DNA of 64,000 nt from Lepas anatifera (taxonomy: Eukaryota > Arthropoda > Thecostraca > Lepadidae), in the NCBI GenBank assembly GCA_034440635.1, contig JAOTON010001533.1, positions 442,001 to 506,000 on the forward strand. Direction: 5' to 3'. A program made the position numbers and the translations under genes. Shown piece after piece: positions 1-10,828 of this stretch (position 1 is its first letter; each line of letters starts with the position of its first letter). Below the pieces are notes generated by a model that had not been told where the DNA came from, made no database searches, and saw only the letters and a program-made list of their open reading frames with translations.

Positions 1-1803
1 ATCAAGAAGTAGCGGCATTGCCAGGATTCGACCCGGAAGGGCGATGACCATCAAAAGGCCCATGACAGACCGTACGAGTCCAGGCTCAGCCCCCGAGACC
101 CTCAGTTAAATCCATAAATCGATGTTGGTGTCGTCTCAGGACCAATGTTCAGGAATAACGATACCTAAAATTTCCTGTTCCCTCTCAATTGGAACGAGAT
201 CAGGAAATCTTTGGACGACACGTGGCCACACCTCTCTGGTCCCTTTTAAAATGTTTATGCTGGGAACGAATAAAAACGCTTCAATATATTCTTGCGAGCA
301 GACGAGTTTATCCATTATGTAAAGCTGGTTTGGTTTAGAGCAGTTCCGTAGCCACTTGGGTGCACTCGGCACCTGGTCACTCTCTGCGCGCTCAGAGCAC
401 TTCCCTGGGCATGGGCGTAGAATGTCCCATGTATGTCCATGCATGTCCCATTTAGCATGGGCGCAGAAACCGTAGTGGTAATGGCAGTGGCTGTCTCTCA
501 CTGTCGAACTGTGGGGGCAGTGCCCCCCTCCCCCAATTCCCAACTTTGAGCTGATTTCAGAACCTTTTCGGTACCTATCAAATTAAGTGGTAGGTTGAAT
601 TTCCTTTCACTCTACCATCGGCGACAGCTCTTGCCCCTTTCCCCGAGCTTAAAAAATGTTCCGGCACCTGTGCCCCGTACCGAAGGCATAGAGACTTCCC
701 AAAACCTGAACTTTAAAAAAACTTGACTCTCAGCTAGTGCCTGTCTTTGGTTGCACGTCCTCTGAGGTTTTTGCGTGGTTACGGGCCTGCTTTGGAGGGG
801 GACCATGGCATTGACAGGATGGCTCCCGTGATCCATACCCGGCACGAAACTTCTCGATATTTCTCAAAAACTTCTGCCCTGGAAAACGAATCTTATGTTC
901 AAACAAACAATAAGCCAGCAAACGGGCAACGGAAAATCACTATAGTCAAAAAATAGTCACATTCAAATTAAAATACAACTCCGAATCAACTGAATATCAC
1001 GCACATATGTTTTATGTTTAATAAAGCTGGTCCAAGCACCGAATTGAATATAAAATATTTATTAGGGGAAATATAACCCCAGCTATTCCTGCTTCTGGGT
1101 GGGCTGTCGCTCAGGCAAAAAAACAGTGGAGGACAAGACCGGCCTGAAACTCGTGGGTCGTGCGGTCTATGCGGGGAAAATGGAGGTGTCTTCGCCGACA
1201 ACGGTGTTCAACTCCAAGTTTTCACCGTGGAGCAAAATCATCAGTCACTATGTACAAGCACTGATACTTGGAATACAGGACGGAACAAAAGTGCCAGCAA
1301 AACCCGTGCCGTTGGTTCATCGAGTGATATAGACTCCTCGGAGATCAGGTGTTTGGTCTCAGGTGATGTGGATGCCAGAGAACAGGCGCCAAACTGTGTG
1401 ATTTTCCCTGTGGTTTTGCTGTGGTTTGTTTGCGTCGCGATTTCTGCTGATTCTTTGTAAAAGTAAATAAATATGCATTTGTTATAGCGTCTGTCTGTAT
1501 TTCATGCATTATTGGGTGAAAACTGATTTCTAATTTGTATTTTTATTTATTTAAAACATTCAAACTTAATTAGGGCAATTTCATCACAAATCGACCGGGT
1601 TCTACACGGTGCCCAGTCGATTTTCTTTGAAATGGGTTTACGGGGTTCTAATTGGCCCTGAAGCCGAATATGAAAACTTTGACCTTGATTAGATCACACC
1701 TTTTGGGAGTAATAGCATCAGGAAGTGTTCGAGAATCTGATTACCGTGCACTTTTCGGATGCCCATAAACACCACTAGAACTCATAAATATGTACAAATA
1801 AAC
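1..1803. other. No gene recognised; possible 3' end signal
   Basis: Several short open frames exist on both strands but none resembles a protein family I know. The only suggestive signal is AATAAA at 1466-1471 on the plus strand, followed by a T/G-rich stretch, just after the open frame 1227-1460. That could be the 3' end of an unidentified transcript or of a retroposed fragment. Confidence 0.3.
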
Positions 1804-1811
1804 TATATGTA

Positions 1812-2206
1812 CAGTGGCGGATCCAGGGGGGGCAAAAAAGGCAATTGCCCCCCCAAACGGAAAAGGCTCGGGGCAAAACTATGTTTTTGCCCCCTCAAAA
1901 GCGATCGACCTCCTTTTTCCCCGACTCCTTTTTAGCTTGTAAGCAAGATTTTGGTGCTTCAACTCTCAACTTCAAACAGAATTAGTGAAGATCAGTGTAA
2001 ATATTGGGGCTTGGATAGGAAAAAAGTATCTTGAGTTCAAATTTTTCACCCGTGTCGTTTTTTTTTTTTGCTTTTTGTCTCCAGTTCCCAAAATCCTGCC
2101 GAAAAGGCATATTGTAACGCAATTTTTCACTGCGCGACGCTTTTTTTCTTTTTGCTTTTCGACTTTGGTTTGCCCCTCCCAAACCACCCGGCTAGATCCG
2201 CCACTG
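1812..2206 (+). mobile_element. hAT-type MITE, CGGATC family
   Basis: A 395-bp non-autonomous element. The left end reads CAGTGGCGGATCCAG and the right end is its inverted match with one change (CAGTGGCGGATCTAG on the minus strand). The 8-bp sequence TATATGTA is repeated perfectly at 1804-1811 and 2207-2214, the target-duplication length typical of hAT transposases. No transposase frame lies inside. Related copies occur at 4174-4551 (inverted), 5750-5870, 25494-25679 and around 30370-31342, plus single ends near 4900 and 31870-31938. Confidence 0.9.
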
Positions 2207-2543
2207 TATATGTACAAAATACTATATGTATATGTTCATGTACAAAAATACTATAGTATTGTTAAAAGATTGGAAAAAATTTTGCCATTTGAGGGGCATG
2301 CCCCCTGCCCCCTCCATACGCGGAACCAGGACAACTCTCGTCGCCCCCTGAAATGGTCACGGCGTCCCCTGGAAGGATCCGTCGCTGCTCCGGACATTTT
2401 TTACTTTTGCCCAATTATAAGATGACGGGAGTATGGTCACTGGCGCCGGAACTGGGGGGGGCACCGGGGGCACGGTGCCCTCCCTTAAATAATAAATTTT
2501 AGCAATAACCCAATGGCGTTGACTGAAAAGAAATGGGTTGAAA

Positions 2544-2793
2544 CATAGGCGGATCCAGGATTGCCAATCGGGGGGAGGGGGCACCTTCCCGGGTGGGCGC
2601 CATCCGACCCGGGGGAGGGGCGCCACTTTTGACCGGCAAAACCTATCAGATGGGCGCAAAATGCTATCGGTGGGCGCCGATTTTCGCATCCTGGGGGAAG
2701 CGACATTTCAGGGGGGCGTCATTGACCTTTCAGGGGGAGGGCGCCGAGAGTCGATCGGGGGCATGTGTCCCCCCTTTCCCCCTGCATCTATCT
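2544..2793 (+). mobile_element. MITE, second GGATCCAG family
   Basis: GC-rich repeat starting near ATAGGCGGATCCAG and ending near CTGCATCTATCTAT. An 11-bp direct repeat, ATGGGTTGAAA, flanks it at 2533-2543 and 2794-2804, which can contain an 8-bp target duplication. The interior matches 32443-32660 and 61070-61285 (both inverted) and 60205-60485, sharing blocks such as TGGCGCC and a GATAGGTTTTGCC-like stretch. The terminal inverted repeat is imperfect, so assignment to the hAT group is an inference. Confidence 0.7.
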
Positions 2794-2804
2794 ATGGGTT
2801 GAAA

Positions 2805-3551
2805 AGCTCATGGTGCCCCCCTTAAATTTGGACGTTCCACCGTCGCTGAGTATGGTAGAAAACCGTCGGAATATATATATATATTTTCCGCCGTTCCGCA
2901 TATTATTTCTATGCAAATACTAATTTATATTATTTCTATGCAAATACTACTTTTCCAAGGCCCATTTTTTTAAGCGTCGGTGAAAATTCAGTGCACTAGA
3001 ATAGTCTCCGCTGGATGCATTTCTAAAATTACATCGAACTGCATCCTTTACTTTACGTTTACACTCTTTACTTGACCCGTTTGAGTATCTCCGGAATACG
3101 AGGTTCAATCATCAGCTGGCATGAAATTGTTTTGATGTCACGTGACCGTGCCTCCCTGTCTGGTTTCGAGAGTGAACATGCTCCATGGTAGAGTAAATCG
3201 AAGTTACTCCAAAAGAGGGGGTGGTTTTTGCAACATCACTCCCCCTTTTGGCTTTACTCTATATTTTGGACACTTTTTTGCGGAGTGAGCGGTATATTTA
3301 AGCACACAATAGGGAGTGTCATTACTCCCCCAGAGTGACTGTACGCTCATATTAGGGAAGATTCACTCCAATGTAGCGAGGAACAGAAACCTCTTAGATG
3401 GAGTGCCAATCCTCCACGAACTAGAGTACTGGCACGCTGAAACGAGGTGTTAAAATTGCACCGGTTTACGCTAGATATCGGGGTGATTTTTTCTCTCAGT
3501 GCAAATGCTCTGACATGATGTGTTAACACGTAATGTATGGTTTTTCTGCCC
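2805..3551. other. Gene-free stretch with an imperfect inverted repeat
   Basis: No coding signal is recognised. At about 3189-3262 a sequence beginning AGAGTAAA returns as its imperfect complement (CCCCCTTTTGGCTTTACTCT), flanking about 25 bases. It may be the remains of another short transposon. Confidence 0.4.
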
Positions 3552-3592
3552 GGAACTGAAGAAGCCGGTTCCCCAGTGAAAAAATCTATGTG

Positions 3593-3633
<41 letters not shown>

Positions 3634-3685
3634 AAAAGTGTGTTAGTGTATGTGAAAAACAGAATGCACTTATGGATGAACTTTG
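3552..3685 (+). repeat. Dispersed repeat copy with (TA)n
   Basis: Contains GAAGCCGGTTCCC, a (TA)n run at about 3599-3631, then AAAAAGTGTGTTAGTGTATG and a sequence ending in ACACTTATG-like bases. The same order occurs twice in tandem at 15759-16250, where the microsatellite is (GT)n in one copy and nearly absent in the other. Confidence 0.7.
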
Positions 3686-3789
3686 TGCGGTTTTATTGCT
3701 ACAAAGACGACTTGACTAGGGTTTGGAAGGCAGTCTTCTGGGGGTATAACGCGCGTTTTGGGAGTTTCTAGGCGGGTGTAAATAGCTTC

Positions 3790-4100
3790 ATTTGGGAGTA
3801 ATCAGGGGGTGTAACATAGCTTTGGGGGTGTATCTAGAGGGCGTAAAGAGGTTTATTAGGGAGTTTAACCATTTATTTAGGGAGTAACCAGAGAGTTAAG
3901 CATAGCTTTGAGAGTGTATCTAGGGGAGTAGAGGTTTATTAGAGAGTGGCCATGGGTATAACCAGAGAGTTTAGCATAGCTTTGAGAGTGTATCTAGGGG
4001 TGTAGAGGTTTATTAGGGAGTAGCCAGGGGGTATCACATAGCTTTGAGCGTATATCTAGGGAGTGAAAAGAGATTAGGGAGTAACCAGGGGGGCGTAGTG
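3790..4100 (+). repeat. Degenerate tandem repeat, four units
   Basis: Units share CATAGCTTTG, GTGTATCTAG and GAGGTTTATTAG. The CATAGC anchors lie at about 3815, 3901, 3975 and 4037, so unit length shrinks from 86 to 74 to 62 bases. No reading frame is conserved between units. Confidence 0.8.
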
Positions 4101-4173
4101 AGGTGTTATAGGGGTTATTTTCCTCGAATTCTAGGGGAATTTTGGTGGTGGTAGTTTTCGAGTATAAGGCAGT

Positions 4174-4551
4174 CAAGTGGCAGATCTAGCCGGTAGGTTT
4201 GGGGGCAGGCCAAAGTCGATAAACAAAGAAAGTCACGCGGTGAGAGTGTGTCACAATTTAACTAGACGGTAGGTTTTGACGGTGAACCCAAGAGTCGATA
4301 AGAAAAAAAAAACATTAGCGGGTCAGACGTGTGGACACAAGATGCTTGTTTTGCTATCCAAGGCCCAATATTTTTACACTGAGGTTGACTGGTTCTGTTT
4401 GAAGTTGAGAAGCACCACAACCTTGCTAATGAACTAAAACGGGGTCAGGGCAAAAAGGAGGTCGACAGCTGGGGGTGGGGGCAAAAACATAGTTTTTCCC
4501 CGAGCTTTTCCGTTCGGGGGGGGTGCCGTAACGTGCCTGCATCCGCCACTG
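4174..4551 (-). mobile_element. hAT-type MITE, inverted degenerate copy
   Basis: Reverse-complement relative of the element at 1812-2206. The left end matches that element's right end (AGATCTAGCCGG) and the block GGGCAAAAAGGAGGTCGAC is its internal sequence inverted. It ends at GCATCCGCCACTG. I could not find a target duplication, so it is older or has been trimmed. Confidence 0.75.
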
Positions 4552-4656
4552 GCCAGGGTGACCCGGGGCGTCGGCGGTGCGCCGCCTGACCAGAGCTGAC
4601 CGGGCAGAGTGTCAACCGAGCGCGGAGCAGAGCGGTGAGTGTGTATTGGGCTTTTA

Positions 4657-4689
4657 GGGCGCTTTCAGTGACTTGGCCATATAGCGCCC
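4657..4689. repeat. GGGCGC...GCGCCC hairpin repeat
   Basis: GGGCGC and GCGCCC arms flank a 21-base loop that ends in ATATA. The same design, preceded by GGGCTT and with TATATA before the second arm, recurs at 41901-41933. The pair suggests a dispersed repeat tail. Confidence 0.5.
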
Positions 4690-5059
4690 TTCATTACAAG
4701 AACTTCTCAGATGTTAATAATATACGTGGTTTCAACTCTTTGTCGTCTGAAAAGGTCACTTAAAATGAGATGGTTAGCACAACTAAGTCTCCCCAGAGCG
4801 GGGCGGAGCGGGTCGTGATGCTCCCTTGTATAATGCAAGTTGCTCAGGTGTTGTGTCAGTGCCAATACAGGAACAATCGGGAGGGGGTAAATGTTTTTGC
4901 CCCCTGGATCCGCCACCGAGGGAGTCATTTTGAGGGAGCAGTTTTGAAAAACTCCCCATCCAATTTCTAATCGGAGTTGGATGGGGTTTTTGTCTCGGTG
5001 TGAACGGAGTTTTTCGGGTAGATGTTTGAAGTGTAAGGGATTCAGTTTGGGAGAGTCGT

Positions 5060-5373
5060 TTTTAAAAACTCCCATCTCGACTCCACGGGGAATAATTTTT
5101 CTCTTAGTATTCTGGACGTTCCTACACCTAAAAATACAAGTAAAAACCGAAGCTCATTGCATCGAGGACATGTTTCTTAAAGTGTCATAATTGCAAGTCT
5201 GTTATTGCAAACATAGCTGCTTTTGGCGGAAGTTATGTTTGAGATTCAAGTCTTACAATGTTCTACATTTATCTTGCAGGTTGAATGTGACGTGCAGTCA
5301 TGTCGCAGCAGCACTCTTCAAAACGCAGGCAGCCGCAATGCAGGGGGTTGAAAAAAGTTCGTCAACCAGCAAG
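5060..5373 (+). pseudogene. SWIM zinc-finger exon of YqaJ gene, copy 1
   Basis: Aligns with 20410-20730 of copy 2. A conserved intron 3' end (CTTGCAG at about 5274-5280) precedes an open frame that reads LNVTCSHVAAALFK and continues to about 5373. The CSHV motif is the second half of a SWIM zinc finger (C-x-H), which in many animals precedes a YqaJ exonuclease domain. The frame stops being useful at 5373 because a hAT transposon is inserted there; homology resumes at 9380. Dropping the insertion and one target duplication keeps the frame aligned with copy 2 (both then read -PLW followed by a stop). Confidence 0.75.
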
Positions 5374-5386
5374 CAGGGATGCGGAG

Positions 5387-5511
5387 CCGGAGCCGGAGCC
5401 GGAGCCGGTCGGAGCCGACCATTCTGCCCGGAGCCGGAGCCGGAGCCGCCGAAACACTTTTGATCGGAGCCGGAGCCGGAGCCGTCAGAAAGGGTCCGGC
5501 TCCGGCTCCCA
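5387..5511 (+). repeat. GGAGCC array, left subterminal
   Basis: Runs of GGAGCC separated by short spacers such as GACCATTCTGCCC and AAACACTTTTGATC, followed by a short stretch of the complement (GGCTCC). Apparent long open frames in several phases here are products of the 6-base periodicity. Confidence 0.9.
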
Positions 5512-5749
5512 AAGAGCTCTAAAATTACCAAAAATCAAAAATGAAATGGTCACATTTTACCTCGTGAGATGCCGCATGGAAACACCTTTATTCACCTGAA
5601 ATATTACATTTTCTCAATATGTTATTTATATCGAGATTAATGCAATATTGCAACTAGGTGTTCCGTAGACGGTCTCACTCTCGGGCAGGTAATGCGCCCC
5701 GGCCATTTAGCATGGGCAGAAATTGGCAACAAATGAAAGCATTAGCAGA

Positions 5750-5870
5750 CACTGGCGGATCCATGAGGGGGAGAAAAAAGGCAGTTGCCTCCAAACTGCA
5801 AAATTTTTGGCGATTTAAACCATATGTTTTTCACGATTTACCCGATACCGTCGGCCTGCATCCGCCCCTG
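5750..5870 (+). mobile_element. Short CGGATC-family MITE
   Basis: A 121-bp element from CACTGGCGGATCC to GCATCCGCCCCTG, with flanking 8-mers TTAGCAGA and TTGACAGA that match at 6 of 8 positions, consistent with an aged hAT target duplication. It lies inside the hAT transposon. Confidence 0.7.
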
Positions 5871-6084
5871 TTGACAGACGCAGGGGGATGCCATTCCGGT
5901 CATGCCCCCCAAAGCTCTGGAAGGGGGGCAGACTACCTTTGGCCCCCCAAAGGCCGAAGAAATTGTTTGAAAAAGGTGTTTACACTAGGTCTGTCGAGCA
6001 ATAAAATATTTTGTCCCACCTCCCCCCCAGGAGAGCTATCATGTACTCGGAGAAGTAGTTTATACTAGGTCTGTCGAGAACCCA

Positions 6085-6372
6085 GGGCAAAAGGCACAGA
6101 AAACAGCATCCCCGTCACTCGATGCGGCACTAGCCGACTTCAAAAACTTGGGTCGCCTAAAGAGGGTGACCGTATGCGAAATCTTAGATAGATATCCAGC
6201 CATCATCCAGCCGGCTAGCCTGGTAATGGCCGCGCTACCAGTTACTCAGGTGTCCGTGGAGAGGTTGTTCTCCGCGATGAAGCTACTGCTTACTGATCTC
6301 AGGTCCAGATTAAGAGCAGACATATTGGAGGCAATGTTGCTGCTCCGCTCCAACCGCGATTGGGTGGTGTAG
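6085..6372 (+). pseudogene. hAT transposase C-terminal fragment
   Basis: Open to a natural stop at 6372. The translation contains VSVERLFSAMKLLLTDLRSR, the dimerisation signature of hAT transposases (Dimer_Tnp_hAT), which holds the C-terminus and mediates oligomerisation. The upstream RNase H-like catalytic domain and zinc finger are absent, so only the last ~95 residues of a protein that is usually 500-700 residues remain. It lies in the hAT element bounded by matching target duplications, so it probably belongs to that element. Confidence 0.85.
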
Positions 6373-6489
6373 TGAGCGAACCAGCTGCTGGGCCCTGGGC
6401 AGTAGGGTTGTTGGTTCCGATTTTTCTCGAAAAGGAATTATGCCATCAGCCTATCTGATGTGTTTTTGATGTTGAACACTGTTGGCTTA

Positions 6490-8911
6490 GGGTCGTTCAA
6501 AAAAAACTTTTTTTCTTTTCAGACTCGAACCCACTTTTTCCCATTATATATTCAATTCTGATTTCAATGAGCCACATTCCAAGCGTCTACGACGGAAATG
6601 GGAAAGATCGCCTCAAAATGGTTAAAGATTTCATGTTTCGGGCGCGATTGGCCGCCCGGCGTTGCAGTCTCCCCTTGTTAAATTGGAATATAGGGGTGCA
6701 TAACCTACCAGTAAAGACAGCGTGGCATGTGCGTGCGTATAAGAGCGGTAGATGGGATTTAACATGCAGGCATTTACCTGTCAGATGTATTTGTAGCGCA
6801 ATACAAATACATGTTTTTCCACAAAAGACCTGAAATTAAATGATTCAGCACCCTTGTACTCTAAATCCCGACAAAACATGAATGCCTTCCGGAGGCAAAC
6901 CTTTCTCTAGTAACTATCGCTGGAGAACGTCGTGAGGCAGGTGCTTCTCCCTATTTTCGTGCGAACTATTTAAGAGCTCTGGTACTGATAAAAGAAGATC
7001 CTGTTTCATATTTTTACCCTTTAGGTGGCTCACGAAATATTCCACCAGCTTCACTCCACGTTCTGTGGGACCGTTTACGACAGTACGTTCTGGAATACCT
7101 TGAAACAGGGGAAGCTATACCAGTCACCAGCTTCTCAACGGAGCCATTTCATGTCAGAATCTTTCAGATTCAGGCGCTCGAATACCATCCAGCTTTCAGG
7201 AATGAGAAATTGGGAGAGGCTTGGTATCGAGCCGAGCTCTTCATAGCCTCTGTCGGAAACTTCAGCCTGCCCTATTCAAATGTGAATCGTTTGCTGTTTT
7301 GGCCAATTGTTGTGCGACTGGCTCCTTACCTCCACGATGGTGGTTCTCACCAGCGCGACAGAATATAACTTTCTGTGCACAGATACCACAGCTGATGACA
7401 AATTGACTTCCAGCACATTCAGGGCGATTTCGATATTAACTTAATGAAAGCACTGCATTGCATTTTATGGATAGCTTTGAGGCTCATAGAAGGCTCTAAA
7501 GCTGACTATCCGCGACGGAGGAACCCAAATGCATGGTTTAGAACCACTTATAAGGAAAGCCGCTAACTATTTCGGAGTCTGAGTGGCTCAACCGGTTAGC
7601 GCTTGCGCTCGGCTTGGCCAATGACATTCATTATGTGCTGGGTGTCGTGGGTTCGAGCCCACCCAGAGGCAGAATCTGGCGCCCTGCTCTAGCCCGAGCT
7701 AATTCTTTCCCTCTCTCTTCTGATGCCATATGACCTGAGCAGTTGATGCGTTTTTAAACTCCAAAAATTATAATATTCTGTCTTTACGTATCTTCTGGAA
7801 TGATGAACGGAATCTGACACAGTAGTAGCACGCACTTCATGCCATAAATGTCCTATATTCCATCATATGGCTCGCTGGTGAGCTCCGGGTCTTCTAAACA
7901 GACAGTTATTGGAGACAACCTCTCCTGACAGCCACACGTAAACCAGCTTGCGCAATTCGAGATAATACTCCGGTATTGTGTACAGGCGCTGAAGTCAATG
8001 TGCAAACGCAACTGTTATTTGTGACCAGAAAGTTATAATCTGCTTCGCAAATAAGAATCACAATGCTGAAGGTAAAAAGGCAGTGATAAAGTACCTGGCC
8101 TAAACAGCAAAACCATCCACCTTTCAGTTAGGTAGGCTAAAGTTTCCGACAGAGGCTATGAAGAGCTCGGCTCGATACCAAGCCTCTCCCAATTTCTCAT
8201 TCCTGAAAGCTGGATGGTATTCGAGCGCCTGAATCTGAAAGATTCTGACATGAAATGGCTCCATTGAGAAGCTGGTGACTGGTATAGCTTCCCCTGTTTC
8301 AAGGTATTCCAGAACTTACTGTCGTGAATGGTCCCACAGAACGTGGTGTGAAGCTGGTGGAAGATTTCGTGAGCCACCTAAAGGGTAAAAATATGAAACA
8401 GGGTCTTCTTTTATCAGTACCAGAGCTCTTAAATAGTTCGCAGGAGAATAGGGAGAAGCATTTGCCTCACGACGTTCTCCAGCGATAGTTACTAGAGAAA
8501 GGTTCGCCTCCGGAAGGCATTCCTGTTCTGTCGGGATTTAGAGTACTAGGGTGCTGAATCATTTAATTTCAGGTCTTTTGTGGAATAACATGTATTTGTA
8601 TTGCGCTACAAATACATCTGACAAGTAGCTGCCTGCATGTTAAATCCCACCTACCGCTCTTATACGCACGCACATGCCAGGCTGTCTTTACTGGTAGGTT
8701 ATGCACCCCTTTCATCCCAATTTAACAAGAGGAGACTGCAACGCCGGGTGGCCAATTGCGCCCGAAACATGAAATATTTAACCGTTTTGAGGCGATCTTT
8801 CCCGCTGTTGTAGACGCTTGGAATGTGGCTCATTGAAATCAGAATTGAATATATAATGGGAAAAAGTGGGTTCCAATCTGAAAACTAAAAAAAATATTTT
8901 TTGAACGACCC
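6490..8911. mobile_element. Foldback element with 0.78-kb inverted arms
   Basis: The left arm (about 6490-7272) is repeated as a near-complete reverse complement at 8130-8911, with scattered substitutions and small indels. The ends are GGGTCGTTCAAA and its complement. The spacer (7273-8129) holds a SINE. No clear target duplication was found (left flank TTGGCTTA, right flank TGCTGTAA). Each arm has the same 73-codon open frame (7025-7246 plus, 8156-8377 minus) that resembles no protein I know. Confidence 0.88.
7578..7765 (+). mobile_element. tRNA-derived SINE
   Basis: Contains an A-box-like TGGCTCAACCGG and a B-box GGTTCGAGCCC typical of internal RNA polymerase III promoters, then GGCGCCCTGC and a tail with ATATGACCTGAGCA. 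The same body and tail arrangement occurs in the SINE at 26364-26557. Confidence 0.75.
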
Positions 8912-9227
8912 TGCTGTAAGCTCATCGAAGTTATTCTTTGCGGGCGGTCCAAGCTTTACTTGATCGTTGTATCTTTAATTTTTTATTTGGGTTTGCGGGC
9001 ATGTCTCACCCATATTTCTGTTTTCCATAACAGTGTAGTGCAGTTTGCCATAGGTTGGTGTGTAGGTTGGTCCAGTTTTGAGGTTCACTGGCCTTTGGCA
9101 TCTGGTCAAGAGCGTTCGTTCATCCAGTCGCCATTTTTCATTCGTGCAAATACATAGTCGCTTTGAATCTGATGGACTTCCACGCCCATGAGAACGTTTC
9201 GATCACATTTTGGATATAGGTACATTG

Positions 9228-9352
9228 CCGGAGCCGGAGCCGGTCGGAGCCGACTATTTTGCCCGGAGCCGGAGCCGTTAGGACACTTGAACCCGGAGCC
9301 GGAGCCGGAGCCGAAATCATAACCTCGGACCGGAGCCGGAGCCGGAGCCGTC
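9228..9352 (+). repeat. GGAGCC array, right subterminal
   Basis: Same repeat and spacers as 5387-5511 (for example TTTTGCCCGGAGCC and GACACTTGAACCC), in the same rather than inverted orientation relative to the left array. Confidence 0.9.
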
Positions 9353-9379
9353 CAAAATTGTATCGGCTCCGCATCCCTG

Positions 9380-10384
9380 CCAGCAAGGTGCGTGCATGGA
9401 ACAACATGTATCAGCCTCTTTGGTGAAGGACGGCCAACTGACTAAAGTGTGGGGGACTAGGCGGAAGCATGCCACTCATGAAGAGCTCCATCTTACCAAC
9501 GAACAAGGTTCGCAGATCAGGAGAGAACTTGAAGCATTTGGAAAGGAGTACGGTTCCGTCCGTCTTCATGACAACCGTGACCGTGACGCCCTTCACAGAT
9601 ATCGTGGCTGCGGATCTCCCTATAACTTTGGTCAAAGCTTGCGGGCTTAGTCAACTCACTTGTAGGGAACAGGTAGAAACACAGTTCTGCGAACGGTTCC
9701 TTGAGAGGCTCCCAAATATTTTCTCCGAGAGCATGTTGAATACCCTTCAGAAGAGAACTTGTTCCCAGAGTGAGTTCCGGCTGTGGTTCCAGCACCGACG
9801 CGGACGCTTAACAGCATGCGTGTTCGGGGACGTGATAGACGTCAAATCGCCCAAATCCGTCTCTTCTACGAAGGATTTGCTCAAAAGGTAGCATTTTCAG
9901 AGGGAAAATGGTCTTAAGCTCTGGAGTGAGGCAAGAAAGTAGCAACCGTTCGCATGCTAGCACGCGGTGGATGGCGTGAGCCAGCGGCATTTAGCTGTGA
10001 CGTTTGAAAGGGTTGGGCTCGTCATGAAAAAGGAGATTCCATATTTGGGTGCTTCTCCAGATGGCATCCTAACCTGTGGATGTCCGAACTGCCCCAGGAA
10101 GCGAGTTGTAGAGGTCAAATGTCCTTACTCAATGAGTACAAGTGAGTCGGAACATGTGTCCTTTCTAGATGACACCAAGCACATCCGGAAGGCATAAATA
10201 CTACGCGCAGGTGCGGGGCCAGGTGTATTTATGTGGGATAACGGAGTATGTATTTGGAGTGCTGATCAACAAAGGAACACTTCTAGTCGTAGTAGAACGG
10301 AATAATGCCTTCATCCAGGAAATTTTAGCTTCTCTAAGACGATACTACGTCATAAAGGTCCTGCCAGCCCTGCTATCGAAATAG
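9380..10384 (+). pseudogene. YqaJ exonuclease-like gene, copy 1, broken
   Basis: Continues the SWIM exon after the hAT insertion. Three reading frames are needed. Early part: LEAFGKEYG then RLWFQHRRGRLTA, the region where YqaJ proteins carry R-GR-TAS. Later part (9967-10197): YLGASPDGI and VVEVKCPYS, the active-site region of the lambda-exonuclease/YqaJ fold (Asp of SPDG, Glu and Lys of EVKCP). Last part (10169-10384): YYAQVRGQVYLCG, the usual Q-Q helix, ending at a stop at 10384. YqaJ enzymes degrade DNA 5' to 3'. In animals such genes often travel with DNA transposons, reportedly including the ISL2EU/PHIS group. At least two frameshifts and the 4-kb insertion show it is not functional. Confidence 0.85.
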
Positions 10385-10826
10385 GTTCTTCTTTATGTGA
10401 TCAGTGTGTGGGAGGGAAAGGTGATTAGTGTCTGAAGTGACATTGACTGGACGGCGCTATGGTCGCGATGGTGATCAAACGTGGCGCTTTTATCACTGGC
10501 ATGACATGGGACACCTCTTCTCAGAATTTTGGTGGTGCCCGGTTGTGCCGCAGCACAGGCAGCTGAACTAGTTTCTGAGTTGGATGAAAGTGACAGCGAT
10601 GCTGGTGGCGATTTAGGAGGACGGTGTGGCTTCCGATAGTGAAGACAGGGTGTTAGTGATTCCCGATTCAGGAAAATTAACCAATGTTCTCGCTGTTTCA
10701 TTCTCGTGCGTTACCGTAATTTTCGGTGCATTTTCCGACAAACCCATAAGCCATCAAAATATAAAGAAACCATCTAGACAGGGATTTATCGTGCCAGAGA
10801 CTGAGCGTACAAAAAAAACGATGAAC
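10385..10826 (+). other. 3' flank of YqaJ copy 1
   Basis: Matches 29432-29700 behind copy 3. Both contain a frame with LDESDSD, an acidic stretch that could be the start of a second protein of the same mobile element, but the frame is broken in both copies. Homology stops where the Gypsy fragment begins. Confidence 0.45.
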
Positions 10827-10828
10827 AC

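Larger units (their letters stand above)
5374..9379. mobile_element. hAT transposon, 4.0 kb, with nested elements
   Basis: Terminal inverted repeats CAGGGATGCGGAGCCG at 5374 and its complement ending at 9379. The 8-bp target duplication CCAGCAAG is perfect (5366-5373 and 9380-9387). Inside are a hAT dimerisation-domain fragment (6085-6372), GGAGCC arrays near both ends, a MITE (5750-5870) and a 2.4-kb foldback element (6490-8911) holding a SINE. The transposase is far too short, so the copy is dead or was always non-autonomous. Confidence 0.92.

Noticed and set aside
5298..5599. Several overlapping Gly/Ser/Pro/Arg-rich frames
   Set aside because: They read the GGAGCC hexamer array in different phases; no frame is preferred.
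7025..7246. 73-codon frame found in both arms of the foldback element
   Set aside because: Its duplication follows from the inverted repeat; there is no family resemblance and no evidence of coding constraint.
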